A stretch of DNA of 64,000 nt from NCBI RefSeq assembly GCF_000470775.1, contig NC_022438.1, forward strand, positions 1,922,001-1,986,000, read 5' to 3'. The position numbers were made by a program, and so were the translations under genes. Under the pieces are notes generated by a model, which was not told the DNA's origin, made no database searches, and worked only from the letters and a program-made list of their open reading frames with translations. The DNA is from Leifsonia xyli subsp. cynodontis DSM 46306. GTDB taxonomy: Bacteria; Actinomycetota; Actinomycetes; Actinomycetales; Microbacteriaceae. Numbering within the stretch: the stretch's first letter is position 1; each line of letters begins with the position of its first letter. Positions 54,381-63,659 of this stretch are shown here, one piece after another.

Positions 54381-55439
54381 TCAGCTGGCGGCGCGGCGGC
54401 GGCGGAGAACGGCGTCCAGGTCGAGGGCGCCGTGGACATCGGCGTCGACGATGCCCATCGTGGCGTAGCGGCTGGGTTCGGCGGGCGCAGGGAGGGTCGC
54501 GGCGGCGGGGGCGGCCTCGGCCGGGCGCGGGCGGAGCGGCACGGGGGCGGGAGGCGGCGGCGCCACCTCGGCGCAGCGGCGGTCGAACTCGACGCGGGCG
54601 GCGGTGCGGCGCAGCTCGGTGGCGGCGTCCACGGAGGCCATCGCTGCGGCGGCGACCGTTCCGGGCGAGAGGTGCAGCGGCTTCGGGAGAGGGCGCGGCG
54701 TCCAGCTCTGGCGCAGGCGCTCCTGAACGGGGAGGTCGTGCTGGGCGTCGTCGTAGAGGGCCGGAGTCGTGGGGGCGACCGGGATGCGGGGGGACGCCGG
54801 TGAGGCGGCAGCGGCGGGACGGGCGAGACGGCCCAGCGTCCAGAGGGCAGCAATGACGATGGCGAGCGAGAGCACCGGGAGGATCCAGGCCCCGGTCGCG
54901 AGCAGCGCCGGGACGCCGCCGATCGCACCGACGACGCCCGCGACGAGCACCAGTGTGGTGAGCGCGCGGGAACGGCGCAGCCTGCGGCGGCGCTGTGGGG
55001 AGAGGGCCGGCCGGGATGTCGCGGCCGCGAGGGCATTCGCCCGCTGGGCCGCCGCCGCCCGCGATGCCCGCTCCACGGCAATCGCCGCCGCCGCCGCGCG
55101 CTCCGCGTCTTCCGCGGCGCGGCGGCGCTCGTCGGCCAGCGCCTGTTCCCGGCGCGCTATAGCGGCCGCCTCCGCTCGCGCGGTCGCTGCGCGCTTGTCC
55201 TCCGCGCGACGGAGGATGCGCTGCTGCTCGGCGACGGTCTTGGCGGTCGCCTCCAAGCGGACCTCATCGGGGAGCTCGGCGGTCTCGGCGAGGATGCGGA
55301 GCGTCTGCTGGAGGCGGACGGCGTTCCGTTCGGTGGCGAGGTACTCGCGGCGGCGGAGCCACACGGGCACCAGGTAGGCCAGCCAGAGGGCGGCCGCGAG
55401 TGCGACGACCACCCCTCCGCCCATCACATCCCCGTTCAT
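54381..55439 (-). CDS. Membrane protein with coiled coil, function unknown
   Basis: A 352-residue protein typical of Microbacteriaceae. One N-terminal membrane helix (VVVALAAALWLAYLVPVWL) is followed by a long Ala/Arg/Glu coiled coil (about residues 60-140), two more hydrophobic segments (LTTLVLVAGVVGAIGGVPALL and WILPVLSLAIVIAALWTLG) and a Pro/Ala-rich cytoplasmic-looking tail ending DADVHGALDLDAVLRRRRA. It lies upstream of tRNA-Ala on the same strand and downstream of the acetyltransferase gene. No enzymatic motif. Confidence 0.78.
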   Translation of the reverse strand: MNGDVMGGGVVVALAAALWLAYLVPVWLRRREYLATERNAVRLQQTLRILAETAELPDEVRLEATAKTVAEQQRILRRAEDKRAATARAEAAAIARREQALADERRRAAEDAERAAAAAIAVERASRAAAAQRANALAAATSRPALSPQRRRRLRRSRALTTLVLVAGVVGAIGGVPALLATGAWILPVLSLAIVIAALWTLGRLARPAAAASPASPRIPVAPTTPALYDDAQHDLPVQERLRQSWTPRPLPKPLHLSPGTVAAAAMASVDAATELRRTAARVEFDRRCAEVAPPPPAPVPLRPRPAEAAPAAATLPAPAEPSRYATMGIVDADVHGALDLDAVLRRRRAAS

Positions 55440-55521
55440 GCTTCTACGCTAGGGGCACGCCGGGCGGCGGCGGGGAACGCCGCGCTGGTGTTTCGCGGGC
55501 CGGAACGTTCTCTCAGCGGGC

Positions 55522-56184
55522 TCAGCGCTGCCGTGCCACCGGCAGGGGGATGGCGGCGGCGGCCCGGTCGTCCGGGGTGACGGTGGCGGCCCCGGCCGGG
55601 ACCTGCCCGTCGAGCCAGCGGCGGAGGGCGCCCTGCGGCAGCTCCTCCGAGACGAGCCCGAAGCAGAAGTGATCGCGCCAGTCTCCGTTGATGTGGATGT
55701 AGCGGCGGCGGAGGCCCTCGTAGCGGAAGCCGAGCTTCTCGACCACGCGGAGGCTGGGGCCGTTCTCCGGGCGGATGCAGATCTCGATGCGGTGCAGTCC
55801 GAGCTGGAAGAAGCAGTAGTCGACGGCGAGGGCGACCGCGGTGGGGGTGATGCCGCGTCCGGCGAAGCCCTCGGCGATCCAGTAGCCGATGGTCGCACTG
55901 GAGAGCGAGCCGTAGGCGATGGAGGAGACGTTGAGCTGGCCGGCGAGCTCGCCGTCGTACTCGACCAGGAAGGGGAGGCCGTGCCCGGCGCGCGCGTTGA
56001 CGAGCAGCGAGCGGATGCTGGCGCGGGTGTCGAACGCGCTCGGCGCGTACGGGCTGGTCGCCTCCCACTGCCGCAGCCAGCCGCGGTTGTCGAGCAGCGA
56101 GCGCTCCAGCGCCCGCGCATCCCGCAGCCGGATGGGGCGCAGGGCGATCCTGCCCTCGCTGATCGTGGGGATCACGGACGCCAC
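55522..56184 (-). CDS. GNAT acetyltransferase (RimJ/RimL type)
   Basis: A 220-residue N-acetyltransferase. The N-terminus IALRPIRLRDARALE, central strand GQLNVSSIAYGSLSSATIGYWI, the acetyl-CoA loop AEGFAGRGITPTAVA and the later RPENGPSLRVVEKLGFRYEG are the RimJ-like pattern. GTG 56184 follows GGAGGAGG. Substrate is probably a protein N-terminus (ribosomal in the founding members), not provable here. It lies 22 bases downstream of galU and is likely cotranscribed. Confidence 0.9.
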   Translation of the reverse strand: MASVIPTISEGRIALRPIRLRDARALERSLLDNRGWLRQWEATSPYAPSAFDTRASIRSLLVNARAGHGLPFLVEYDGELAGQLNVSSIAYGSLSSATIGYWIAEGFAGRGITPTAVALAVDYCFFQLGLHRIEICIRPENGPSLRVVEKLGFRYEGLRRRYIHINGDWRDHFCFGLVSEELPQGALRRWLDGQVPAGAATVTPDDRAAAAIPLPVARQR

Positions 56185-56206
56185 GGCCTCCTCCTTCCGC
56201 GGCGCG

Positions 56207-57178
56207 CTACGCGTTCGCGTCAGGGGTCGATCCTGCCGACCGGGCCGGCTCGGCCGGCATCTCGTCCAGGACCTCCGAGGGGGTGTCCGCGAGATCGCCG
56301 GCGAACGCTCGCAGCCACGGGCGCAACTCGGGGCCGAGGTCGTCGCGATCGGTGGCGAGCTGGATGATGGCCTTGATGTAGTCGAACCGGTCGCCGGTGT
56401 CGTAGCGACGGCCGCGGAAGACGACGCCGTAGACGCCGCCGGTCCAGTCGGGGGCCTCGGCCATCGACTGCAGCGCATCCGTCAGCTGGATCTCGCCGCC
56501 GCGACCGGGCTCGGTGCTCTCCAGCACATCGAAGACTTCCGGGCGCAGGATGTAGCGGCCGATGATCGCGTAGGTGGAGGGGGCGTGCTCGCGGTCGGGC
56601 TTCTCGACGAGGCCCGTGATGCGCACCACATCGTCTTGGTCGGTCGCCTCGACGGCGGCGGCCCCGTACAGGTGGATGGATTCGGCCGGCACCTCCATGA
56701 GGGCGACGACCGTGCTGTTGTGGTCGTGCTGCACCTGAAGCATCCGCTTGAGGAGATCGTCGCGGGCGTCGATGATGTCGTCGCCGAGGAGGACGGCGAA
56801 CGGCTCCCGGCCGACATGCATCTTCGCGCGCAGCACGGCGTGGCCGAGACCTTTCGGGTCGCCCTGGCGGACATAGTGCATATCCGCGAGCGAGGTGGAG
56901 TAGTTGACCTTCTCCAGCCGGTCGGTGTCGCCCTTCTTGCTGAGGGTGTCCTCCAGTTCGGCGTTCCGGTCGAAGTGGTTCTCGAGCGCGTTCTTGTTGC
57001 GTCCGGTGATCATGAGGACGTCGTGAAGTCCGGCATCGACCGCTTCCTCGACCACGTATTGAATGGCCGGCTTATCGACGACGGGGAGCATCTCCTTGGG
57101 CATCGCTTTGGTCGCGGGCAGGAAGCGTGTGCCGAGACCGGCTGCGGGTATGACGGCTTTGGTGACAGAGGTGACCAT
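56207..57178 (-). CDS. galU: UTP-glucose-1-phosphate uridylyltransferase
   Basis: A 323-residue nucleotidyltransferase making UDP-glucose for envelope polysaccharides and glycosylation. The nucleotide-binding motif AVIPAAGLGTRFLPATKAMPKEM is at the N-terminus, followed by KPAIQYVVEEAVDAG, LGDDIID (metal-binding Asp) and GLVEKPDREHAPSTYAIIGRY. It is divergent from the cyclo-ligase gene with only about 60 bases between starts, so they share a promoter region. Intact. Confidence 0.96.
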   Translation of the reverse strand: MVTSVTKAVIPAAGLGTRFLPATKAMPKEMLPVVDKPAIQYVVEEAVDAGLHDVLMITGRNKNALENHFDRNAELEDTLSKKGDTDRLEKVNYSTSLADMHYVRQGDPKGLGHAVLRAKMHVGREPFAVLLGDDIIDARDDLLKRMLQVQHDHNSTVVALMEVPAESIHLYGAAAVEATDQDDVVRITGLVEKPDREHAPSTYAIIGRYILRPEVFDVLESTEPGRGGEIQLTDALQSMAEAPDWTGGVYGVVFRGRRYDTGDRFDYIKAIIQLATDRDDLGPELRPWLRAFAGDLADTPSEVLDEMPAEPARSAGSTPDANA

Positions 57179-57237
57179 GCGGCCTACAGTATCCGCAATT
57201 CAGGGCGGCACAGGGTGGGATCTTCTAAGATTGCGGC

Positions 57238-57822
57238 ATGGACTCGGACACTGCCGCCCATCGCAAGCGCGCTTTGCGCGCGGAACTGCGCGAACGACGA
57301 CAGAACCTCACGCGTACACAACAGCAGGCCGCGACGGCAGGCCTCACCCGTCAGCTGGTGGACCTGACGACAGACCTCTCCGCCCGCTCGCTCGCCTGCT
57401 ACCTCTCCACGGCGATCGAGCCGAACACCCGCCCGTTCGTCAACTGGGCGCACGAGCAGGGTCTTCGGGTGCTGCTCCCGATCTCCCGCGAGGACGGCCT
57501 CCTCGACTGGACGACCGGCGACGGCGAGACCGAGACCGAGGGCCTGTTCGGGATGCCGGAGGCCGTCGGCGAGCTGCTCGGCCCGATCGCGATCAACGAT
57601 GTCGATCTCATCCTGGTCCCCGCGGCCGCCGTGGACGCGAGCGGGATGCGGATGGGCTGGGGGCGCGGGTATTTCGACAAGGTCCTCGGAAGCATGGAAA
57701 AATGTCCTCCGGTGTATGCCGTCCTGTACGACGGCGAGGTCGTGGACGAAGTCCCCCGGGAACGTCACGATCAGCCCGTGGATGGTGCGGTCACTCCGAC
57801 CCGGATCGTCCAGTTCATCTGA
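57238..57822 (+). CDS. 5-Formyltetrahydrofolate cyclo-ligase
   Basis: A 194-residue enzyme that converts 5-formyl-THF to 5,10-methenyl-THF with ATP. The N-terminal basic helix (AHRKRALRAELRERRQ), LACYLSTAIEPNTRPF, and the ATP motif GMRMGWGRGYFDKVLGSM are diagnostic. It is the first gene of a run with fmdB-like and mscL genes, an arrangement common in actinobacteria. Intact. Confidence 0.94.
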   Translation: MDSDTAAHRKRALRAELRERRQNLTRTQQQAATAGLTRQLVDLTTDLSARSLACYLSTAIEPNTRPFVNWAHEQGLRVLLPISREDGLLDWTTGDGETETEGLFGMPEAVGELLGPIAINDVDLILVPAAAVDASGMRMGWGRGYFDKVLGSMEKCPPVYAVLYDGEVVDEVPRERHDQPVDGAVTPTRIVQFI

Positions 57823-57841
57823 TCACGAGCGACGGAAGCCG

Positions 57842-58123
57842 ATGCCCACCTACTCCTACTCGTGCCGCGACTGCGGCCATGCCTTCGACATCCAGCAGGC
57901 GTTCACCGACGACGCGCTCACGGTCTGCCCGGACTGCGGCGGCTCGCTGCGCAAGGTGTTCGGCGCGGTCGGCGTGACCTTCAACGGGTCCGGGTTCTAC
58001 CGGACGGACTCGCGCGGTGGTACGAAGAAGGAGAGCTCCTCGCCGGGGTCGTCCACAGCGTCTGCGCCGTCGGGCTCGTCGACGGGTTCGGCGGGGTCCT
58101 CCTCAGCGGGGTCCGCAGCGTAG
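57842..58123 (+). CDS. FmdB-type zinc-ribbon protein
   Basis: A 93-residue protein starting MPTYSYSCRDCGHAFDIQQ with the zinc ribbon CRDC...CPDCGGSLRKVF completed at about residue 35, and FNGSGFYRTDSR after it, the FmdB regulatory-protein family pattern. The C-terminal third is a low-complexity Ser/Gly/Ala tail. Role unknown; proposed as a small regulatory or metal-binding protein. Lies 19 bases after the cyclo-ligase gene. Confidence 0.9.
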   Translation: MPTYSYSCRDCGHAFDIQQAFTDDALTVCPDCGGSLRKVFGAVGVTFNGSGFYRTDSRGGTKKESSSPGSSTASAPSGSSTGSAGSSSAGSAA

Positions 58124-58161
58124 CCGCTCCGCTCCCTCATCCGCCGCGAAAGGACCGAATC

Positions 58162-58599
58162 ATGCTCACAGGGTTCAAAGAGTTCATCCTCCGCGGGAAC
58201 GTGATCGACCTGGCGGTCGCGGTCGTCATCGGCGCCGCGTTCACCACGATCGTGACCGCGATCGTGACCAATCTGATCACTCCGCTGATCGGAGCCTTCT
58301 TCCAGGCGAACGCGCTGGACGAGGCGATGATCGTCAGCCTCAACGGCTCGGACATCCGGTTCGGCGCTGTGCTCGGCGCGATCGTCAACTTCCTCATCAT
58401 CGCGGTCGTCGTCTACTTCGCGTTCGTCTTGCCGCTCAACAAGCTCAAGGAGCGTCAGGAGCGCCTGCGCAGCAAGGGCGTCGTGGAGCCGGGCGCACCG
58501 GTCACCGAGCTCGATGTGCTCACCGAGATCCGCGACCTGCTGCAGAAGCAGCAATCCCAGCCGAGCGGAAGCGGCAAGCACTCCGACCCGCTGCCCTGA
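58162..58599 (+). CDS. mscL: Large-conductance mechanosensitive channel
   Basis: A 145-residue pentameric channel protecting against osmotic downshift. The N-terminal helix LTGFKEFILRGNVIDLAVAV and the first membrane segment VVIGAAFTTIVTAIV are highly conserved; the second (ILGAIVNFLIIAVVVYFAFVLPLNKL) follows the periplasmic loop, and a charged cytoplasmic helix ends it. AAAGGACC precedes the ATG. Third gene of the cyclo-ligase run. Confidence 0.95.
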   Translation: MLTGFKEFILRGNVIDLAVAVVIGAAFTTIVTAIVTNLITPLIGAFFQANALDEAMIVSLNGSDIRFGAVLGAIVNFLIIAVVVYFAFVLPLNKLKERQERLRSKGVVEPGAPVTELDVLTEIRDLLQKQQSQPSGSGKHSDPLP

Positions 58600-58619
58600 C
58601 CCGCGGCCCGCCTGCGAGA

Positions 58620-58805
58620 TCAGTAGTGCGGCGGGACATCCCGCTTCAGCCGCCCATCGTTGGACGGCCACGCGGTATCGGCGGCCTCCCGCTCCGGAAG
58701 GCGCGGGGCCGGGTCCGAGCCCGGCGCGCCGGGGCGCTGCGCACGCCTGCCGCGCCGCGCGTGCGCGGCGGCGACAGTGGCGTCGGACGGTGTGCTGTCG
58801 GTCAC
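58620..58805 (-). CDS. Small basic protein, function unknown
   Basis: A 61-residue Arg/Pro-rich frame (MTDSTPSDATVAAAHARRG... ending GRLKRDVPPHY). It lies convergent with mscL and 42 bases downstream of the helicase-like gene on the same strand. No motif; possibly a disordered protein. Retained because start and end fit tightly between neighbours, but a chance frame cannot be excluded. Confidence 0.45.
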   Translation of the reverse strand: MTDSTPSDATVAAAHARRGRRAQRPGAPGSDPAPRLPEREAADTAWPSNDGRLKRDVPPHY

Positions 58806-58847
58806 GTCTTCAGCGTAGCCGGGGTCTGACGGGGCGGTGCTCCACGA

Positions 58848-61800
58848 TCACACCGGCAGGGTGACCGGCGCGGTCACCGCGTCCGGCTCTTGGACGCCGA
58901 TGAGCTTCGCGATCCGCCCGGCCACCGTGTCCGGATCGGCGAACAGCTCGAAGTTGTGTACGCGGAGGTAGTGCCAGCCCAGCCGTCGCAGCACGTCCGG
59001 GCGCAGACGGAGGGACTCGCGGAGGCTGCCGCTGTTGACGTCGTCGTCGGTCTCGACCACGACCGCGCGGCCCTCGTTCGAGGCGACCAGAGTGAGCTTG
59101 CCGCGATAGGCGAGCTGCACATCCAATCCGCGGCGGGCCAGACGCTTGGCGAGGTCGACGATCATGGGATCGGCGTCGGGGCTGAGGTATTCGGGTGTCG
59201 GGGCCTGAAGCTCGTCGGCTTCGCCGAGCACCTGGGCGAGCGCCGCGATACCGTGGCGCATGCGCGTCTCGTCGATGTCCTCGGGGCGGAAGCAGGAGAC
59301 GATGTCCATGCCGCGGCGGGCGCGGGTCATGCCGATGGCGAGGAGACGGTCGCCGCCCGGCTCGGCCAGCGCGCCGAAGTTCGACAGCAGGCGGCCGTGC
59401 GGGGTGCGTCCGTAGCCGATGGAGAAGACGACGCGGTCGCGGCTCTGACCGACGGACTGGTCGAGGGTGACGACGGTGAAGGGCTCGGGCCGGTCGCCCA
59501 GGATGAAGTCGGCGAGTTCGGTGCGCTTGGCGAAAGCGTTCAGGACGGCCTGGTTCACCCGGACGGCGTGGCGCTGGCTCGCGGTGATGACCATGAGGGA
59601 CTCGCGCGAGCGCTCGACAGCGTGGCGGAGGACGAGGTCGACCACACGGGCCACCTCGGCGTCGGTCGACTCGACAGCGCCGGTGTCGCTGTCGGGCATC
59701 CCCTGCCCGCCGGTGACGTAGTGGAGGGAGAGGCTGCCGTGGCCGAGATACGTGCCGGCCCAGGGGAGGGAGTCGATCTTGCCGCCGTAGAAGCGGCGGT
59801 TGACCAGCTCGGCGAGATCCTCTCCCCCGGCACGGTAGCTGCGGCTGAGCGTGTAGACGGGGAGCAGCTCGGAGAGCCGGGCGAGCGCGGAGTCCGCGTG
59901 CAGCGCATCCACATCGTCGGCCGCGCTGGCGCTGCTGTACTCGTGTACGCCGATGTCGAAGCGGGAAGGGGTCTGCGTGACCGGGTCGCCGAAGGCGACG
60001 ACCTGCTTGGCGCGGCGGAGGACCGGAACGTTCTCGGCGAGGCTTGCCGCTCCCGCGTCGACGATGACGACGGCATCGAACGCGATCTCCCTGCCGAGGG
60101 ACGGCACTTCGTAGGGGGAGATGAGCCAGACCGGGGCGAGCGGGCGGGAGAGGTGGGGGGCGGCGGCGTTCAGGGACTGCGCGGTCGGGATGCCCGCGGT
60201 GAGGAGGCGCTTCAGGGCGGCGGCCTCGTCCGGCCAGTCCACGATGCCGATCTTCCAAGTCTCGGCGAGCAGCCAGGCGAGCTGCTTGCCGGTCGCAGAG
60301 GCGTGCGCTTCGTCGACCAGCCGGAAGTCCGCCTCCAGACGGTCGAGGACGCTGGTGTTGCCGGAGAGGAGAGCACGGTCGGCGGCGAGCAGCGCTTCGA
60401 GGACGGACTGCCACCAGGCGAGTTCCAGTTCAGCGCTGACCTGCGTCTCAGGGACGTGCCGCGCGGAGAGGTCGGCGAGCAGAGGGTCGAGCTCCAGCTC
60501 GCGCAGCCGGGTGAGCAACGCGGTGCGCTCCTGCAGATTGGCGAGCACCTCGGACTCGGCGGACAGCCCGGCGAGCTGGCGGCCCAGCTCTGCGATGGGC
60601 AGCGCGGCGAGCGAGTGCGGCGTCCCGGTGCGGCGCAGCGGGATGTCGAGGCGCGCGAGATCCTCGGCGACGCGCTGGTAGGCGACCTGGACATCCGCGA
60701 TCCCGACCGGGACCTCGGGAACGACGCCCGCGACGGCGAACCGGTTCCACAGAATGCGCTGTTGCTGGATGCGCCGCAAGCTCTCGTTCAGATCGGTGAC
60801 ATGCACGCCCGGGCGCACATACTCCAGCGCCAGCTTGCGGAGGCGGCGGCGGTTAGCCCCCGACATGCCGGGCGACTCGCGGCGGGAGGCGGTGGCGGCG
60901 ATCAGTTCGGTGAGGGAGCGGTCGAACACGGCAGGCGTGAACCGGTCCAGGGTCTCGCGGATGTCGAGGAGCAGCCGCAGGTAGACGCCGAGTTCGGCGA
61001 TCGTCTCGAAGGGCCGCATCCGGGTCTGTCCGATGAGAGCCTTCGCCCGCTCGAGGAGCCGCGGGAGCTCGGCGCGGTTCAGCTTCTTGGCGAGGTCGTG
61101 GGCGGACTTGCCCTCCTCCGTCGTCGTGAAGGAGGCGCCGTACCAGGGCGAGTCCCCCGGGCCGTAGCGGAACTCGCCGAGGCGGGCGGAGCGGATGAGG
61201 GCGTCGGCAGCGGCCGAGCGGTCGCCGGCGAGCGTCTCGATCGAGCGGCGACCGAGGCGGGCGGTGGTCGAGGGCGGGGAAGGCAGCAGAGCCAGTCGCG
61301 AGAGCTCGCGCAGCGCGTCGAGCACCGAGACGTGGAGCACCGGGTCGCGCCGGGTGAGCGCGCCGCGGTAGTCGAGCAGCACTTTGCGCAGGCGCACCAG
61401 CGCCTCGTCCACGTCGGTGACGCGGGGCTGCTCGGCCTTCTCATTGCGGCCGATGGTCTGGATGAGGTCGCGGCGGAGGCTCCGCGGTGTGACGGCGACC
61501 CCGGGAAGCCCCGCCTTCGCGAAGCGCTGGGCGATGTCGTCGAGGCTGGAACGGCGGGGACCAACCACGAGCACACGCTTGTGCTGCGCGACCAGGGCGC
61601 CGATGGCGTTGACGATGGTCTGCGTGCCGCCGGTGCCGGGCAGCGTCTTCACGACGAGGGAGTTGCCCGCGGCGATCTGCGCGACGACGTTCTCCTGTTC
61701 CTCGTCCGCGTCCAGCAGGAGCGAGTCTGTGGCCGGGGGCCGCTCGTCCTGCTTGATCGGCTCCACCGGGTTGAAGGCGCTCTCGACGGCGAGGAGCGCG

Positions 61801-62603
61801 GTCGGGTTCCCGGCCAGCGCGTCGAGGATGACGCTGTCCAAGTCCTCGGCCTCGGCGCGCAGAGCCGGGGCGACGTCCGCGAAAGAGGAGACCACGAGCC
61901 GCGGCTGGACGTTGAACCAGGGCAGATGCGAGGTCAGACCGCGCAGCCGGTCGATGACAGGCTGCGGTTTGAATGCGCCGTTGTCGAGCGCGAGCGCGAG
62001 GAAGGCGTCCGCGTCGAGCGTGATCTGGAACTGCTCGGCCAGACAGCGCGCGAGCTCCGGATTCAGGAACGGCGCGCCTGTGAGCTTCAGCTCGAAGTCG
62101 CGCCCGTAGCGCCGGATGGCGAGCGGACGCAACAGGATAGGCGCGGAGTGCTCTTGCGTGCCGTGCCGCCACTGGGCGAGGCCGATGGCGAGATGCACAG
62201 CCTCGATGCCCCGGACGGAGCGCAGCTCGATGCCCTTGGCGGTGATCGCGTTCGCGGCCGCGCGCGCTGTGCGCAGCGCGAGCTCGTCGCGGATGAGGCT
62301 CGACAGAAGAGTGCTCTGACCGGTGATGAACTGCGGGAGACCGCCCGGGTGCGTCGTGCTGAGCTCGATGCGGGTCCGCGGGCTGTCCTCGAAGTGCAGC
62401 AGGGGCGAGGGGCCGCCGATCGCGGCGATCTCCTCACGCCAGCGATGCCACTCCGGATCGGCTATGTTGCCGGCCATGAGCCCCGGCGCGCCCAGGCTGA
62501 GCTTGTGCGGAGCGGTCGTGTTCTTGGCGGGATGCAGGGCATCGTCCCTCGCGACGGCCGACGTCGTCTCGTCGTCCTCGCTTTTCCGGTCCAGTCGCCA
62601 CAC
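58848..62603 (-). CDS. Large SF1-type helicase-like protein (DUF4011-like) with altered Walker motifs
   Basis: A 1251-residue protein. The N-terminal about 300 residues resemble the DUF4011 region of large UPF1-like helicases. The P-loop reads LPGTGGTQ at residues 320-328, lacking the Walker A lysine of GPPGTGKT, and the Walker B DEA(S/G) reads VIVDAGAAS near residue 870. C-terminal helicase motifs remain (TLDQSVGQSRDRVVFSI, MTRARRGMDIV). The last about 120 residues (VETDDDVNSGSLRE, LGWHYLRVHNFELFADP) look like a restriction-endonuclease-type fold. ATP hydrolysis may be weak or absent; a role in DNA repair or defence is inference. Confidence 0.78.
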   Translation of the reverse strand: MWRLDRKSEDDETTSAVARDDALHPAKNTTAPHKLSLGAPGLMAGNIADPEWHRWREEIAAIGGPSPLLHFEDSPRTRIELSTTHPGGLPQFITGQSTLLSSLIRDELALRTARAAANAITAKGIELRSVRGIEAVHLAIGLAQWRHGTQEHSAPILLRPLAIRRYGRDFELKLTGAPFLNPELARCLAEQFQITLDADAFLALALDNGAFKPQPVIDRLRGLTSHLPWFNVQPRLVVSSFADVAPALRAEAEDLDSVILDALAGNPTALLAVESAFNPVEPIKQDERPPATDSLLLDADEEQENVVAQIAAGNSLVVKTLPGTGGTQTIVNAIGALVAQHKRVLVVGPRRSSLDDIAQRFAKAGLPGVAVTPRSLRRDLIQTIGRNEKAEQPRVTDVDEALVRLRKVLLDYRGALTRRDPVLHVSVLDALRELSRLALLPSPPSTTARLGRRSIETLAGDRSAAADALIRSARLGEFRYGPGDSPWYGASFTTTEEGKSAHDLAKKLNRAELPRLLERAKALIGQTRMRPFETIAELGVYLRLLLDIRETLDRFTPAVFDRSLTELIAATASRRESPGMSGANRRRLRKLALEYVRPGVHVTDLNESLRRIQQQRILWNRFAVAGVVPEVPVGIADVQVAYQRVAEDLARLDIPLRRTGTPHSLAALPIAELGRQLAGLSAESEVLANLQERTALLTRLRELELDPLLADLSARHVPETQVSAELELAWWQSVLEALLAADRALLSGNTSVLDRLEADFRLVDEAHASATGKQLAWLLAETWKIGIVDWPDEAAALKRLLTAGIPTAQSLNAAAPHLSRPLAPVWLISPYEVPSLGREIAFDAVVIVDAGAASLAENVPVLRRAKQVVAFGDPVTQTPSRFDIGVHEYSSASAADDVDALHADSALARLSELLPVYTLSRSYRAGGEDLAELVNRRFYGGKIDSLPWAGTYLGHGSLSLHYVTGGQGMPDSDTGAVESTDAEVARVVDLVLRHAVERSRESLMVITASQRHAVRVNQAVLNAFAKRTELADFILGDRPEPFTVVTLDQSVGQSRDRVVFSIGYGRTPHGRLLSNFGALAEPGGDRLLAIGMTRARRGMDIVSCFRPEDIDETRMRHGIAALAQVLGEADELQAPTPEYLSPDADPMIVDLAKRLARRGLDVQLAYRGKLTLVASNEGRAVVVETDDDVNSGSLRESLRLRPDVLRRLGWHYLRVHNFELFADPDTVAGRIAKLIGVQEPDAVTAPVTLPV

Positions 62604-62839
62604 ACGGACACCCTACGTGCCGAACCGGGGAACAGGCCGGAAGCGGAACGGGTTTCGCGTCATCTCGCGATTCACGAGCCGAGGAACAGTGGCGCTTCCC
62701 CCGCCGGGCGAACGAATGCTGAGAGAAACCACAGGCCGAGATCCTCGACCCGGAGGCAGCGCCCAGCGCGGCTTCCTAATCTGGACCGGCTGCGCCGAAC
62801 CCGCGCGGCGGGAAGCCCGATGCGACCAGCGAGGTGCGG

Positions 62840-63613
62840 ATGACGGACGGCGGCGAACGTCGGCGAGCTCTGGCAAGCGAGCGGGAGGCCGCGCGGAGGC
62901 CAGAACCGCCGCCGCGTCCGAAGCGCTCCCCCCGGCCCTCACGGCCCCGGCGGGCGCGTCCGAGACACTCCCGGTCCCCGCTGCCCCGGCGTACGACGCT
63001 GACGGCATCCGCTGCGAGCCTCGCGCTCGTCGGCGGGGTCATGCTCGCACCGCCCGCCTCCGCGCAGCCGCTGCAGGAGGTCGTGGCGGTCGCGGCCGGA
63101 CGTCTCGCACCCCAGAAGCTCACCGTCTCCTCCGTCGTCGCCGCCGTCAGCCTGAACCGCGACGACCCGGTCGCCTCGGCCCTCGCCGGGGTCATCGCCG
63201 CCGAGGGCGGGTCAGCCGGAAGGCAAGCGGCCGAGGCGATCGTCTCGGCCCTCGCCTCCGGAGGCTCCCGCCAGCGGATCGTGGCGACGGCGCTCAGCTA
63301 CCTGGGCGATCCGTATGTCCTCGACGGCGCCGACCACTCGGGCATCGACTGCTCGGGGCTGGTGATGGTCGCGTACGCGCAGATCGGCATTCGGCTCGGC
63401 CATCTCGTCCACCTCCAGGACAACGCCGGGCACCGGATCAGCGAGGCGCAGGCGCAGCCCGGCGACCTCGTCGTGTTCAACGACGAGGAGCACATCGCGA
63501 TCTACCTCGGCGAGGGCGTACTGGTGCAGGCGCCGACGGAGGGGCGGCCGGTCGAGGTCTCGACAGTGTGGGAGGGCGTTCCGCACCACTTCACTCGCAT
63601 CCTGCCGGGCTGA
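62840..63613 (+). CDS. NlpC/P60 peptidoglycan endopeptidase
   Basis: About 257 residues. A basic, Arg/Pro-rich N-terminus precedes a hydrophobic signal (TLTASAASLALVGGVMLAPPASA), a linker and the catalytic domain with Cys in SGIDCSGLVMVAYAQ (about residue 175), His in EEHIAIYLGEGVLV and the usual LGDPYVLDG before them. It would hydrolyse stem peptides in the wall. The start may be GTG 62834 or ATG 62840; the long basic N-terminus is unusual for an exported protein. Confidence 0.87.
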   Translation: MTDGGERRRALASEREAARRPEPPPRPKRSPRPSRPRRARPRHSRSPLPRRTTLTASAASLALVGGVMLAPPASAQPLQEVVAVAAGRLAPQKLTVSSVVAAVSLNRDDPVASALAGVIAAEGGSAGRQAAEAIVSALASGGSRQRIVATALSYLGDPYVLDGADHSGIDCSGLVMVAYAQIGIRLGHLVHLQDNAGHRISEAQAQPGDLVVFNDEEHIAIYLGEGVLVQAPTEGRPVEVSTVWEGVPHHFTRILPG

Positions 63614-63659
63614 CACGCGCAGCGGCGTGGAGTAGCGTCACCTCTCGGGAGGAAAGCGT

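Noticed and set aside
58890..62843. A 1317-codon plus-strand frame opposite the helicase-like gene
   Set aside because: Repetitive Gly/Glu/Arg/Val composition is the complement of high-GC coding DNA; the minus strand has helicase motifs and the proper codon pattern.
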